Below, piece after piece: positions 9,085 to 17,580 of a DNA stretch of 64,000 bases; within the stretch, counting starts at the first letter, position 1; each line of letters opens with the position of its first letter. The stretch lies in assembly GCA_002293185.1 (NCBI GenBank), contig DBCS01000008.1, positions 478,322-542,321 of the forward strand, in the 5' to 3' direction. Below the pieces are notes generated by a model that worked only from the letters and a program-made list of their open reading frames with translations, made no database searches and was not told where the DNA came from. A program made the translations under genes and the position numbers. The DNA is from Flavobacteriales bacterium UBA952 (GTDB taxonomy: Bacteria > Bacteroidota > Bacteroidia > Flavobacteriales_D > Crocinitomicaceae).

Positions 9085-9258
9085 TTAACTTCCACAATAT
9101 AAACAATCGTCTTCGTCGTCTTGTTCGGGCGCGTGTTCAATTGCAGGGTTCAATTGCTTTTTGAGCTCATAGATTTTTTGCTGTGTTTCAATATCTGAAA
9201 ATAAGTCTCCGGTTAGTTGAGATTTAAGCGCTGTAATTTGTTGTTCAATTGTTTCCAT
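9085..9258 (-). CDS. Small acidic protein with C-terminal CxxC (57 residues)
   Basis: An ATG at 9258 opens a 57-codon frame that ends with TAA at 9085-9087. The product starts METIEQQITALKSQL, continues as a predicted charged helix, and ends with an acidic run (EQDDEDD) and the motif CLYCGS. The paired cysteines at the very end suggest metal binding or a redox contact. The frame lies between a secreted-protein gene and era, has sensible codon use, and is divergent from the era promoter. I do not recognise the family. It is probably real, because the reading frame fills the gap neatly and the composition is protein-like. Confidence 0.6.
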   Translation of the reverse strand: METIEQQITALKSQLTGDLFSDIETQQKIYELKKQLNPAIEHAPEQDDEDDCLYCGS

Positions 9259-9302
9259 ATTACGAAATTAAAAAAATAAGTTTTGATTCGACGTTCATCT
9301 CG

Positions 9303-9337
9303 TTGATGAGCATCCCATCAAATAATCGTACCTTTGC
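9303..9337 (+). promoter_or_regulatory. Promoter of era
   Basis: TTG at 9303-9305 and TACCTTTGC at 9329-9337 are separated by 23 bases, a good Bacteroidota promoter; the era start is at 9351. A 7-bp dyad (GTTCATC at 9293-9299, GATGAGC at 9305-9311, one G-T pair) overlaps the upstream element and could be an operator. Confidence 0.7.
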
Positions 9338-9350
9338 ACTTTATTAAACT

Positions 9351-10226
9351 ATGGCGCACAAATCAGGTTTTGTCAATATTGTAGGTTCTCCAAATGTGGG
9401 GAAGTCTACACTCATGAACCAATTGGTTGGTGAGAAACTATCCATAGTAAGTTCCAAGGCGCAAACCACCCGTCACCGCATCCTAGGAATTGTCAATGAA
9501 GAAGATTATCAAATAGTATTTTCAGATACGCCAGGTGTCGTTAATGCGGCCTACAAGCTTCATGAAAACATGATGGACTATGTTAATGCCTCTATTTCAG
9601 ATGCCGATGTCCTTATTTTCATGACAGATACCCATGAAAATGACATGAACCACAAAGAAACGCTTGAGCGCATTCAAAGGCTCAAGGTTCCTGTGCTTTG
9701 TCTGATCAACAAAATAGATAGCTCAGAACAAGTCAAAGTAATGGAGCGGGTTGTTTTTTGGCAAGAAAAATTACCCAATGCAAAGGTTTATGCCATTTCA
9801 GCATTACATAAATTCAATATAGAGGCAGTTTGGGAAGAAATCTTGAGCCTAATTCCAGAAAGCCCGCCATACTACGACAAAGAAGAAATTTCTGACCGCC
9901 CCATGCGTTTTTTTATTTCAGAAATCATCAGAGAAAAAATCTTTATTCATTGTCAAAAAGAAATACCATACAGCACGCAGGTGGAGGTGGAAGAATTCAA
10001 AGAAGAACCCGGCCTCACCCGCATTAGGGCAAATATCATTGTGGAGCGAGACTCTCAACGTGGTATTATCATTGGACGAGGCGGAGAAATGCTCAAAAGA
10101 ATTGGTAAAGCTGCGCGCCTAGACATGGAAAAATTCTTAGAAACAAAAGTATTCCTCGAGAATTATGTCAAAGTAGACAAAGACTGGCGCCATTCCGATG
10201 CCAAACTCAAGAAATACGGATATTAA
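9351..10226 (+). CDS. era: GTPase Era
   Basis: Era binds the 3' end of 16S rRNA and assists 30S subunit assembly. The 291-residue length is normal. The G domain shows G1 GSPNVGKST, G2 region TTRHRILGI, G3 DTPG, and G4 NKID. The C-terminal KH domain (about 200-285) carries the IIIGRGGEMLKRIGKAAR GxxG motif. It is followed after eleven bases by der, so the two ribosome-assembly GTPases form an operon ending at the terminator at 11554. Confidence 0.97.
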   Translation: MAHKSGFVNIVGSPNVGKSTLMNQLVGEKLSIVSSKAQTTRHRILGIVNEEDYQIVFSDTPGVVNAAYKLHENMMDYVNASISDADVLIFMTDTHENDMNHKETLERIQRLKVPVLCLINKIDSSEQVKVMERVVFWQEKLPNAKVYAISALHKFNIEAVWEEILSLIPESPPYYDKEEISDRPMRFFISEIIREKIFIHCQKEIPYSTQVEVEEFKEEPGLTRIRANIIVERDSQRGIIIGRGGEMLKRIGKAARLDMEKFLETKVFLENYVKVDKDWRHSDAKLKKYGY

Positions 10227-10237
10227 GCACAAGAATC

Positions 10238-11548
10238 ATGAGTAATATAGTTGCAATTGTCGGACGTCCAAACGTCGGTAAATCTACCTTGTTCAATCGC
10301 TTGACAGAATCTCGCGATGCCATTGTCAAGGAGGTAAGTGGCGTTACCCGAGACCGCCTCTACGGAAAAGGAGAGTGGAACGGCTATCAATTTTCAGTCA
10401 TCGATACCGGTGGTTATGCCACCACTAAAGAGGACATCTTTGAAGGTGAAATAAGAAAGCAAGTTCAAATTGCTATAGAAGAAGCAACCGTTATTATCTT
10501 TATGGTAGATGTCATGACCGGTATTGTCGAAATGGACCAAACCGTTGCACAATTATTGCGCAAAAGTAAGAAGCCTGTTCTTATTGCCGCCAATAAGGTA
10601 GACAACACCGAGCGCGTCGGACTATCCTCGGAATTTTACGCTTTTGGCTTAGGTGAAGTATTTGATCTGAGTGCAGCGAATGGAAGTGGTACCGGAGAAA
10701 TCCTCGACGAACTCGTCAAATTCTTTAATAAAGAGGATGAGTCTATCCGTGAAGAAGACAGCTTGCCACGCATTGCAATTGTTGGAAGGCCAAATGTTGG
10801 TAAATCATCTATGGTGAATGCCTTAACGGGTCAAGAGCGCAATATCGTAACCAATATTTCGGGAACCACCCGTGATGCCATCCATACCCGCTACAAATCT
10901 TTTGGTTTTGACTTTTTATTAATTGATACCGCCGGAATCCGTAAAAAAGCAAAGGTAACCGAAGACATCGAATATTATTCTGTCCTCAGGTCAGTGCGCA
11001 CCATCGAAAATGCAGACGTATGTATGTTTATGATAGATGCTGCTGAGGGGATTCAAAAGCAAGATCTCAGCATCTTTTACATGATCGAGAAGAATTCAAA
11101 AGGAGTTGTGGTATTGGTCAATAAGTGGGATCTTATAGAAAAAGATCAAAACACCATGATCAAATTTGAAGCCGACTTGCGCGAGCAGCTGGCACCATTT
11201 AACGACGTACCGATTATCTTTACCTCTGCCATTGAAAAACAACGCATACACCGGGCTTTAGAAACTGCCATGCGCGTTTTTGAAAACCGCACGCGCAAGA
11301 TTCCAACCCATGAGCTCAACGAAGTCATGCTCGAGATAATTGCGGCAACGCCTCCTCCGGCCATGAAAGGCAAGTATATTAAAATTAAGTTTGTGACGCA
11401 GTTACCAACGCACGCACCAGCATTTGCCTTTTTCTGTAACTTACCTCAGTACCTCACTGACGCATACAAGCGCTTCTTAGAAAACCGATTAAGAGAGCGT
11501 TTTGATTTTGAAGGCGTCCCAGTCAAAATATTCTTCAGGAAAAAATAA
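10238..11548 (+). CDS. der: Ribosome biogenesis GTPase Der (EngA)
   Basis: Der is a tandem-GTPase needed for 50S subunit maturation. The 436-residue protein has two G domains: the first with GRPNVGKST, DTGGY and NKVD at about 8-150, the second with GRPNVGKSS, DTAGIRKK and NKWD at about 178-345. The C-terminal KH-like domain runs from about 350 to the end and finishes VKIFFRKK. Both P-loops are intact. It follows era closely and a strong hairpin terminator lies immediately after its stop codon. Confidence 0.97.
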   Translation: MSNIVAIVGRPNVGKSTLFNRLTESRDAIVKEVSGVTRDRLYGKGEWNGYQFSVIDTGGYATTKEDIFEGEIRKQVQIAIEEATVIIFMVDVMTGIVEMDQTVAQLLRKSKKPVLIAANKVDNTERVGLSSEFYAFGLGEVFDLSAANGSGTGEILDELVKFFNKEDESIREEDSLPRIAIVGRPNVGKSSMVNALTGQERNIVTNISGTTRDAIHTRYKSFGFDFLLIDTAGIRKKAKVTEDIEYYSVLRSVRTIENADVCMFMIDAAEGIQKQDLSIFYMIEKNSKGVVVLVNKWDLIEKDQNTMIKFEADLREQLAPFNDVPIIFTSAIEKQRIHRALETAMRVFENRTRKIPTHELNEVMLEIIAATPPPAMKGKYIKIKFVTQLPTHAPAFAFFCNLPQYLTDAYKRFLENRLRERFDFEGVPVKIFFRKK

Positions 11549-11553
11549 AAAAA

Positions 11554-11579
11554 AAGGCGAGCCAACGGCTCGCCTTTTC
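11554..11579. terminator. Bidirectional terminator between der and a T9SS cargo gene
   Basis: A 10-bp perfect stem (AAGGCGAGCC with GGCTCGCCTT, loop AAC) has an A-run on its left and a T-run on its right, so it can stop transcription from both directions. Nearly the same hairpin is used at 29924-29955. Confidence 0.9.
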
Positions 11580-11597
11580 GCTTGATAAGAGCGTGCA

Positions 11598-14327
11598 CTA
11601 TCTAATAAGATTCAAGTGCCCTGTGACTATCTTTCGATAGTCATTTTCTTTGGTTTCAAATTGGAGTTTCCAGGTGTACATTCCTGAAGGCACTTTGGTA
11701 CCTTCTAAGCCGTAGGTGCCGTCCCAGGCCTGTGCAGCATCTTTTGTTTCCCAAATGACCTCTCCCCAACGGTTGAAAACCGCTAAATGGAATGCATGTG
11801 GATCAAAACCAGTTGTGAAAACTGCTTGCCATGTTTGGTTGTGTTCGTCTTCATCTGGCGTGAAGGTATTGGGCACGTAGTAAATGGGCTCTGCAATTAC
11901 AGGAAGGTTCAATTGATATTCGTCTGCACAACCAAGAGGCGTTGCCGCGGTAAGCGTTACCAAAAGGTTTTCAGAAACACCAACATACATGTGGTTAGGG
12001 TTTTCTTCAGTACTTGATGTGTTGTCATCGAAGTCCCAGAAAAAGGATAGGTTACTACCTATAGAATTATTGATAAATTGAATAGGCATTGTTCCCTCGG
12101 TAAGCGCTCCTGGCAGGGCAGCAAAAGACGCCTCTGGATAGCTCTCCATGTAAATGTAGTCGTTGTAGGTGGTGGTTTCTACACAGCCTAAGAGGTTATA
12201 TTCTAAAGTGATATCGTGGTAACCGCTCGCATCAAAGGTGTAAGAAAAGTTATTGCCTTGGCCAATTTGAGAACCTCCCCAATACCAGGTATACACAGCA
12301 CCTTGTACCGCACCGATTGTACTTAGATTGACCAGAAGCGGATTACAACCAGAGAGCGTATCGGCAACAAAAGTAGGTGGAACTGCCGCTATAACGGTGA
12401 TGAGCATGTCTACGGTGTCTCCGCACTGCCCGGGGTCAGGGAAGAAAGTATGTGTGAAAATACCCGGAATAGAAGTGTCTATGTTTGGTGGTGTCCAAGA
12501 TCCTGTTATGCCCGGAACATTATTAGATGTTGTTGGAAAAATAGGATTGGCGTCGTCTTGACATAATTGCGCGATTTGCGTAAACTGCGGAATAATCAAT
12601 GGATCAACGGTGATCGGGAAAGTAAGTGCAGATGCACATTGATTGGGATCTGGCGTAAAGGTATAATTGACCGTTCCTGGAGACGTCGTAATTACCGTTG
12701 GGTTATTCCATGAACCCGTGATGAGTGGTCCATTTAAATAACTTGTCGTATTCGTTGCAGTTGTCGGGATGACCACATTGGTCATGTACTGACAAATTTG
12801 ACCCATGGGGTTAAACTGAGGTGTTGTAAGTGCATGGGTAATGATATCCATTGTGGCTGGAAAAGCACACTGACCAGCAGTAGGTGTAAAGGTGTATGTT
12901 GCTGTTCCGGCCACGGCGGTTGAAATAACCAAAGGACTCCAAACACCTGTATAAGGGATGTTGTTGGTAGAAGCTGCTGGTAGCGCAGGTGCAGCATCGT
13001 TGATGCAAAGATCTGGAATTTGGTTAAAGGTTGCCTGTTCGTTGGGTAAAATCTGAATATTCATGGTTGCTTGGGTGGCGCATATACCCGTATTGGGCGT
13101 AAACGTGTAGGTAAATGTGCCTGAGTTTGCAGTGTTGATAACGGCAGGGTTCCAGGTACCTTGGATGACCGGAGCGTTCGTCGATAAATTTGGCAAACTT
13201 GGCGCCGTTGCATCTTCACAAATTGGTGCAATTTGATTAAAGGTAGGCAACACAGGTATGTTGACCACCACAGTTGTTGTTGCTGTTGAAATACAGCCGC
13301 CGGCATCGTAAGTGAGCGTATAAACACCAGCCATTGCTGCAGTTGCACTTGGGATAGTTGGGTTTTGAAGCGCTGAGGTAAAACCGTTTGGACCTGCCCA
13401 AGCATAAGCAGGTGCACCTGTGGTTGCGGTGAGGTTGATTTGGCTACCCACACAATAAGGCCCGTTGTTGGCTACTGTTACGGAGGTAGAACCTGCGGTG
13501 TAGGTAATTACAACCTGACCATTACCAGTCTGAAAACCTTGTGTACATGTGCCACCTGCTGGGTAAAAACTTGATCCACCACCACCTGGTCCGCCACCGT
13601 TGGCTCCAGTACAGCAGTTGTCGCCACCGCCGCCGCCGCCGCCAAAATAGCCGCCACCGCCGCCGCCGCCAGAAGCAGTAGTATAAAAACCGCCATTACC
13701 GCCGTTGCCAATTGAACCTGCAGTTCCGGGTTGGCCACCACCCCATGGGGGGCCACCGTTTCCGCCGGCAGTTTGCGTTCCGCCCCCACCACCAACACCT
13801 GTAAAAGGTGAACCAGGTGCTTGTTGGCCAATAGCGCAACCGCCAAAGCCACCTGTTGCTTGGTAATTAGGCTGCCCTGAACCACCTGAACGGCCGCCAC
13901 CGCCACCTGCAACAACAATGCGGTTGTTCATGGCATATGGTGTAATGCGAATATCCGAAGCACCACCACCACCTTTAGATTCATTTTGAGGATTTGAAAG
14001 ACTTGGTTGGCCATTGCCGCCGCCGTTCCAACCGCCAGTAGGGCCGGTAGGGCAGCCGCCAACACGGATTTCAAGAACTTGACCAGGGGTAACCGCTACA
14101 CTAGGATGTTGAACCCTTGCACCGTTTCCACCTTGACCTGAACCAACAAATGGGGTGCCCAATACGCCACCACCTTTTGCTCCGCGAACATCTACTTGAA
14201 TAGAGTACACACAAGCTGGTACCGTCCAAGTTTGAAGCGCACCGGTATAGTTAAAGGTTACAGACTGTTGGGCCTGCGTAAAAAAGGTGGAGACAAGGAG
14301 AATAGAAAAGATCAGCTTTTTGAGCAT
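11598..14327 (-). CDS. T9SS type B secreted protein with glycine-rich domain, four tandem repeats and PKD
   Basis: A 909-residue extracellular protein. The ATG at 14327 starts a clear signal peptide (LIFSILLVSTFFTQAQ). An in-frame TTG upstream at 14354 belongs to a -7 promoter element, so I rejected it. Residues about 25-265 are a glycine-rich domain with several runs of six or seven glycines and the paired cysteines DNCC. An Ig-like segment follows (AYAWAGPNGFTSALQNPTIP). Four repeats of about 75 residues then occur, each with F.QI..LC, a tryptophan in GTW.P or GSW.P, and YTFTP..GQCA. A PKD-type domain (FFWDFDDNTSSTEENPNHMY) precedes the C-terminal type B (gliding-motility-associated) sorting domain with FNRWGEVIWETKD and WDGTY. 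Likely surface-exposed or adhesive; the ligand is unknown. Confidence 0.88.
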   Translation of the reverse strand: MLKKLIFSILLVSTFFTQAQQSVTFNYTGALQTWTVPACVYSIQVDVRGAKGGGVLGTPFVGSGQGGNGARVQHPSVAVTPGQVLEIRVGGCPTGPTGGWNGGGNGQPSLSNPQNESKGGGGASDIRITPYAMNNRIVVAGGGGGRSGGSGQPNYQATGGFGGCAIGQQAPGSPFTGVGGGGGTQTAGGNGGPPWGGGQPGTAGSIGNGGNGGFYTTASGGGGGGGYFGGGGGGGDNCCTGANGGGPGGGGSSFYPAGGTCTQGFQTGNGQVVITYTAGSTSVTVANNGPYCVGSQINLTATTGAPAYAWAGPNGFTSALQNPTIPSATAAMAGVYTLTYDAGGCISTATTTVVVNIPVLPTFNQIAPICEDATAPSLPNLSTNAPVIQGTWNPAVINTANSGTFTYTFTPNTGICATQATMNIQILPNEQATFNQIPDLCINDAAPALPAASTNNIPYTGVWSPLVISTAVAGTATYTFTPTAGQCAFPATMDIITHALTTPQFNPMGQICQYMTNVVIPTTATNTTSYLNGPLITGSWNNPTVITTSPGTVNYTFTPDPNQCASALTFPITVDPLIIPQFTQIAQLCQDDANPIFPTTSNNVPGITGSWTPPNIDTSIPGIFTHTFFPDPGQCGDTVDMLITVIAAVPPTFVADTLSGCNPLLVNLSTIGAVQGAVYTWYWGGSQIGQGNNFSYTFDASGYHDITLEYNLLGCVETTTYNDYIYMESYPEASFAALPGALTEGTMPIQFINNSIGSNLSFFWDFDDNTSSTEENPNHMYVGVSENLLVTLTAATPLGCADEYQLNLPVIAEPIYYVPNTFTPDEDEHNQTWQAVFTTGFDPHAFHLAVFNRWGEVIWETKDAAQAWDGTYGLEGTKVPSGMYTWKLQFETKENDYRKIVTGHLNLIR

Positions 14328-14351
14328 AGGGTAGTAGGTTTTGTAGGTAGA

Positions 14352-14359
14352 CAAATTTA
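14352..14359 (-). promoter_or_regulatory. -7 element of the 909-residue T9SS cargo gene
   Basis: The minus strand reads TAAATTTG here, 24 bases before the ATG at 14327. No convincing upstream TTG was found at the usual distance. The TTG inside the element is in frame with the gene and mimics an alternative start. Confidence 0.55.
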
Positions 14360-14450
14360 TATTAAATATTTGTGATTTTAGAACGTATATTGCGTATTAC
14401 GGTTGCTTTGATTCGTATAATTTTGTACTTTGTCGGTAAATTTTTTCACA

Positions 14451-16025
14451 ATGACCCCTTATTCAGGTCCATGGACAACCAATCAAGCCGCTCATCTTTT
14501 GAGGCGTTGCACCTTTGGCGCTAACTATCAGCAAATTCAAAATACGGTAAATCTTGGTTTAGCTTCGGCACTCAATCAGTTGTTTCTGCCATCCGTTACC
14601 GATGAGCCACTGTCCTATGACGCTGGTGAACAAGTTGTAAATATCGGCGAAACCTGGGTGTCGGCAGTATACCCTGCCAATGCCACAGCAAATCAACAAA
14701 CCGAGGCGGCACGCATGAAATCTTTAGGTGCTTGGCTTGTCAAAAACTTGAATCAAGAAAGTCTTAGTATCACTGAAAAAATGCAGTTTTTTTGGCAAAA
14801 TCATTTTGGTGTGACCACCTCAGGTGATGCCAGAGCAATGTATCATTACTTGCAATTACTCAGGCAACATGCGCTTGGCAATGTAAGGCAACTCGTAAAA
14901 GAAGTGACTATTGACCCTTGTATGTTGTTATTTTTAAATGGCAATACCAACACGGTTTTTTCTCCAAATGAGAATTACGGACGAGAATTGCTGGAATTAT
15001 TTACGGTAGGTAAGGGTGCCCAACTAGCAGCCGGAGACTACAGCACATTTACCGAACAAGACGTAGCAGCAGCTGCAAAGATTTTTACGGGCTACATTGT
15101 GCAGGGTGTGCGCAGCTCGACCCAAACGCAGGTGACCAGTCAGTTTATGCCTAATCTCCACGACAACATCAACAAAACACTTTCCTATCATTTTGCGAGT
15201 CAGAGCATCAGTGCTGCCGGTGCTGTTGAATACGCCAACTACATAGATGTCGTTTTTAATCAAGCAGACACCGCAACATATATCTGCAGGAAACTCTACA
15301 GATATTTTGTGAACTACGATATCACACCTTGGGTAGAGCAAAATATCATTGCAGCTATGGCTCAAATATTTACTACCAATAACTTTGAGATAGCGCCCGT
15401 GCTCATGGCGCTATTTTCGAGTGAACACTTTTATGACATCAGCGTCAGAGGAGCCATTATTCGTTCTCCACTCGAAACACTTTGCGCAATGCTCAATACC
15501 TCTGGCACAACAGCAAATTTTGATTTGCAAAGTACCTATCAAATTTACTTATCGATGTACGGTTTGGCAGATCAAATGGGGCAGGCCTATGCTGCGCCAC
15601 CAAGCGTTGCCGGCTGGACGCCATATTATCAAGCGCCAGCTTTTTACAGACTTTGGATCAATTCTTCTTACATCAAAAAGCGTTTTGACGTCGCCAATTT
15701 ATTGACATCAAACGGTTTAAATCTCAACGGAAATACTTTTAAGATTAAGGTTATAGACTTGTTAAACGGTTTATCTGCTCCGGCAACTGCCCCTGCTGTC
15801 ATCAACGATCTTTGTGTTGTGTTCTTTCCAAAAGAAATTCCGGTAGCTGACCAACTTGCTTTGAAGAATATCCTAACAGGTGGCTTGCCCGATTTTGAAT
15901 GGACCATCCAATACAATGAGTATTTGAATGATCCAACCAATCCGGTTTTTTATAATCCAGTTGAACTGCGCATGCAGGCAGTGCTCAATGTCATGTTCAA
16001 AATGCCTCAATTTCACGTTTGCTAA
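14451..16025 (+). CDS. DUF1800 family protein
   Basis: A 524-residue DUF1800 protein. The start is the ATG at 14451, giving MTPYSGPWTTNQAAHLLRR, where AAHLLRRCTFGA is the N-terminal signature of the family. EKMQFFWQNHFGV, NENYGRELLELFTVG and ARKLYRYFV-like segments (here CRKLYRYFV) follow as in other members. No signal peptide is apparent. In many bacteria DUF1800 genes are paired with DUF1501 genes, as here, and the two are thought to work together in the envelope, but no activity is established. The stop codon overlaps the next start (TAATG), pointing to translational coupling. A TAATTTTG -7-like element is at 14418-14425. Confidence 0.9.
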   Translation: MTPYSGPWTTNQAAHLLRRCTFGANYQQIQNTVNLGLASALNQLFLPSVTDEPLSYDAGEQVVNIGETWVSAVYPANATANQQTEAARMKSLGAWLVKNLNQESLSITEKMQFFWQNHFGVTTSGDARAMYHYLQLLRQHALGNVRQLVKEVTIDPCMLLFLNGNTNTVFSPNENYGRELLELFTVGKGAQLAAGDYSTFTEQDVAAAAKIFTGYIVQGVRSSTQTQVTSQFMPNLHDNINKTLSYHFASQSISAAGAVEYANYIDVVFNQADTATYICRKLYRYFVNYDITPWVEQNIIAAMAQIFTTNNFEIAPVLMALFSSEHFYDISVRGAIIRSPLETLCAMLNTSGTTANFDLQSTYQIYLSMYGLADQMGQAYAAPPSVAGWTPYYQAPAFYRLWINSSYIKKRFDVANLLTSNGLNLNGNTFKIKVIDLLNGLSAPATAPAVINDLCVVFFPKEIPVADQLALKNILTGGLPDFEWTIQYNEYLNDPTNPVFYNPVELRMQAVLNVMFKMPQFHVC

Positions 16026-17575
16026 TGAAAAGAAGATCCTTCCTTAAAAACGGTGCTTTGGCCAGCCTTTCTTTGCCTTTTGTGCAAAACGGTTTTTCGA
16101 TGCAGGCTATTGCCAAAGAACTGTTTTCAGTTCCTAAAAGTGCCGAAGATAAAGTCTTGGTTTTGATCCGAATGAACGGCGGAAACGATGGCTTGAATAT
16201 GATTTTTCCTCGCGATCAATACGCAGAATTAGTAGTGCAAAGGTCCAACATTCTTATTCCTGAGAATTCCATTTTACCGTTAACTTCATCGGTGGGCTTA
16301 CACCCTAAAATGTCCGGGATGCAAACAATGTTTAATGATGGTAAACTTTCAGTTATCCAAAATGTGGGTTATCCAGAGCACAACCGCTCGCATTTCAGAT
16401 CCATGGATATCTGGACCACAGGCGCCTTAGATATCAATCAAACAAGTGGGTGGCTTGGCCGTTATTTTGACAGCGCTTATCCGAATTTTCCAGATGCATA
16501 TCCGAACGTTGATTATCAAGATCCTTTTGCCATTTCTATGGGTTCTGAGGTATCATCTACTTGTCAAGGGCTGATGGGTAATTTTAGCCACGCGGTCTCT
16601 AATCCTTTTAATTCTTCCAATTTATTGTTGACATCAGTTACTAATGATGGAACCTATTACGGAGGGCAAATCGAATATATTTCAACACTCATCAATCAAA
16701 CCAACGAGTATGGCGAGCAAATTAGCAGTGCGGCAAGCTCGGGTAATTCTTTATCGAACTTATATGATCCGCTCAATCCATTGGCAGTACAACTCAAGTA
16801 TGTTGCTCAAATGATTTCAGGCGGTTTAAAAACTAAAGTATATATCCTCAATGTAAATGGTTTTGATACCCATGATGGGCAAGTAGATGCAAATGATGTA
16901 CAAGAAGGGTTGCATGCAAACTTGCTTCAGCGTATTTCCGATGCGGTACACGCCTTTCAACACGACCTTCAATTATTGGGCTTGGAGCAGCGCGTTGCGG
17001 GCCTTACATTTTCTGAATTCGGTCGGCAAATTGCGAGTAATGGTAGTCTGGGTACTGATCATGGAGATGCAGCGCCGTTGCTTTTGTTTGGATCATGTAT
17101 TAGTTCTGGTATCATTGGCGCAAATCCTCAAATTCCAAATCAAGTCAATAATCAAGCGGGTTTAACAATGGCTATTGACTTTAGAGATGTTTATGCGAGT
17201 ATTTTAAAAGATTGGTTTGAGGTGGATCCGAATGTGATACAAGGTTTATTTGAGCAGCAAGTCAATTACCTCGATCTTTTACAAGGGTGCACTAATTCTA
17301 TTACTGAATCAACTGAAGTGGCGCAACAAAAGTCGTTGGTTTATCCGAATCCGAGTTTAAATCAGCACCAAATTCAATTTAATAGCCGAGGTGAGCACTA
17401 CGAGATTTTCTTGGTTGATCAGCAGGGTAAAGTACGGTCAAAAGTCTTTGAAGGCTTTGTGCAGGCCGGAACCGTCAACCAAGTTTTTGACGTAGCGTTT
17501 TTAGTGCAAGGAACCTATTACTATTTACTCAAGTCAGCAGCACATCAAGAATTGGTTTCTTTTCAGAAACTTTGA
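16025..17575 (+). CDS. DUF1501 family protein with twin-arginine-like leader and T9SS type A signal
   Basis: A 516-residue DUF1501 protein, a family with the alkaline phosphatase/sulfatase-like fold. The ATG at 16025 overlaps the DUF1800 stop by one base. The N-terminus MKRRSFLKNGALASLSLPF matches the twin-arginine consensus (RRxFLK). Family motifs include VLIRMNGGNDGLNMIFP, GLHPKMSGM, NVGYPEHNRSHFRSMDIW and a conserved SEFGR with TDHGDAAPLLLFG near residue 340. The last 80 residues form a T9SS type A domain beginning YPNPSLNQ and ending ELVSFQKL. The product is thus probably exported and passed to the outside. The combination of leader and T9SS signal is worth testing. Confidence 0.9.
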   Translation: MKRRSFLKNGALASLSLPFVQNGFSMQAIAKELFSVPKSAEDKVLVLIRMNGGNDGLNMIFPRDQYAELVVQRSNILIPENSILPLTSSVGLHPKMSGMQTMFNDGKLSVIQNVGYPEHNRSHFRSMDIWTTGALDINQTSGWLGRYFDSAYPNFPDAYPNVDYQDPFAISMGSEVSSTCQGLMGNFSHAVSNPFNSSNLLLTSVTNDGTYYGGQIEYISTLINQTNEYGEQISSAASSGNSLSNLYDPLNPLAVQLKYVAQMISGGLKTKVYILNVNGFDTHDGQVDANDVQEGLHANLLQRISDAVHAFQHDLQLLGLEQRVAGLTFSEFGRQIASNGSLGTDHGDAAPLLLFGSCISSGIIGANPQIPNQVNNQAGLTMAIDFRDVYASILKDWFEVDPNVIQGLFEQQVNYLDLLQGCTNSITESTEVAQQKSLVYPNPSLNQHQIQFNSRGEHYEIFLVDQQGKVRSKVFEGFVQAGTVNQVFDVAFLVQGTYYYLLKSAAHQELVSFQKL

Positions 17576-17580
17576 GTAGA

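Noticed and set aside
9020..9106. Extended N-terminus of the 414-residue T9SS protein
   Set aside because: It has no signal peptide at its new start and overlaps the region of the 57-residue gene. The ATG at 9019 is better.
13508..13918. A 136-codon frame in the glycine-rich region
   Set aside because: It is the shifted reading of GGN repeats, giving Val/Ala/Gln runs. The main frame has the real motifs.
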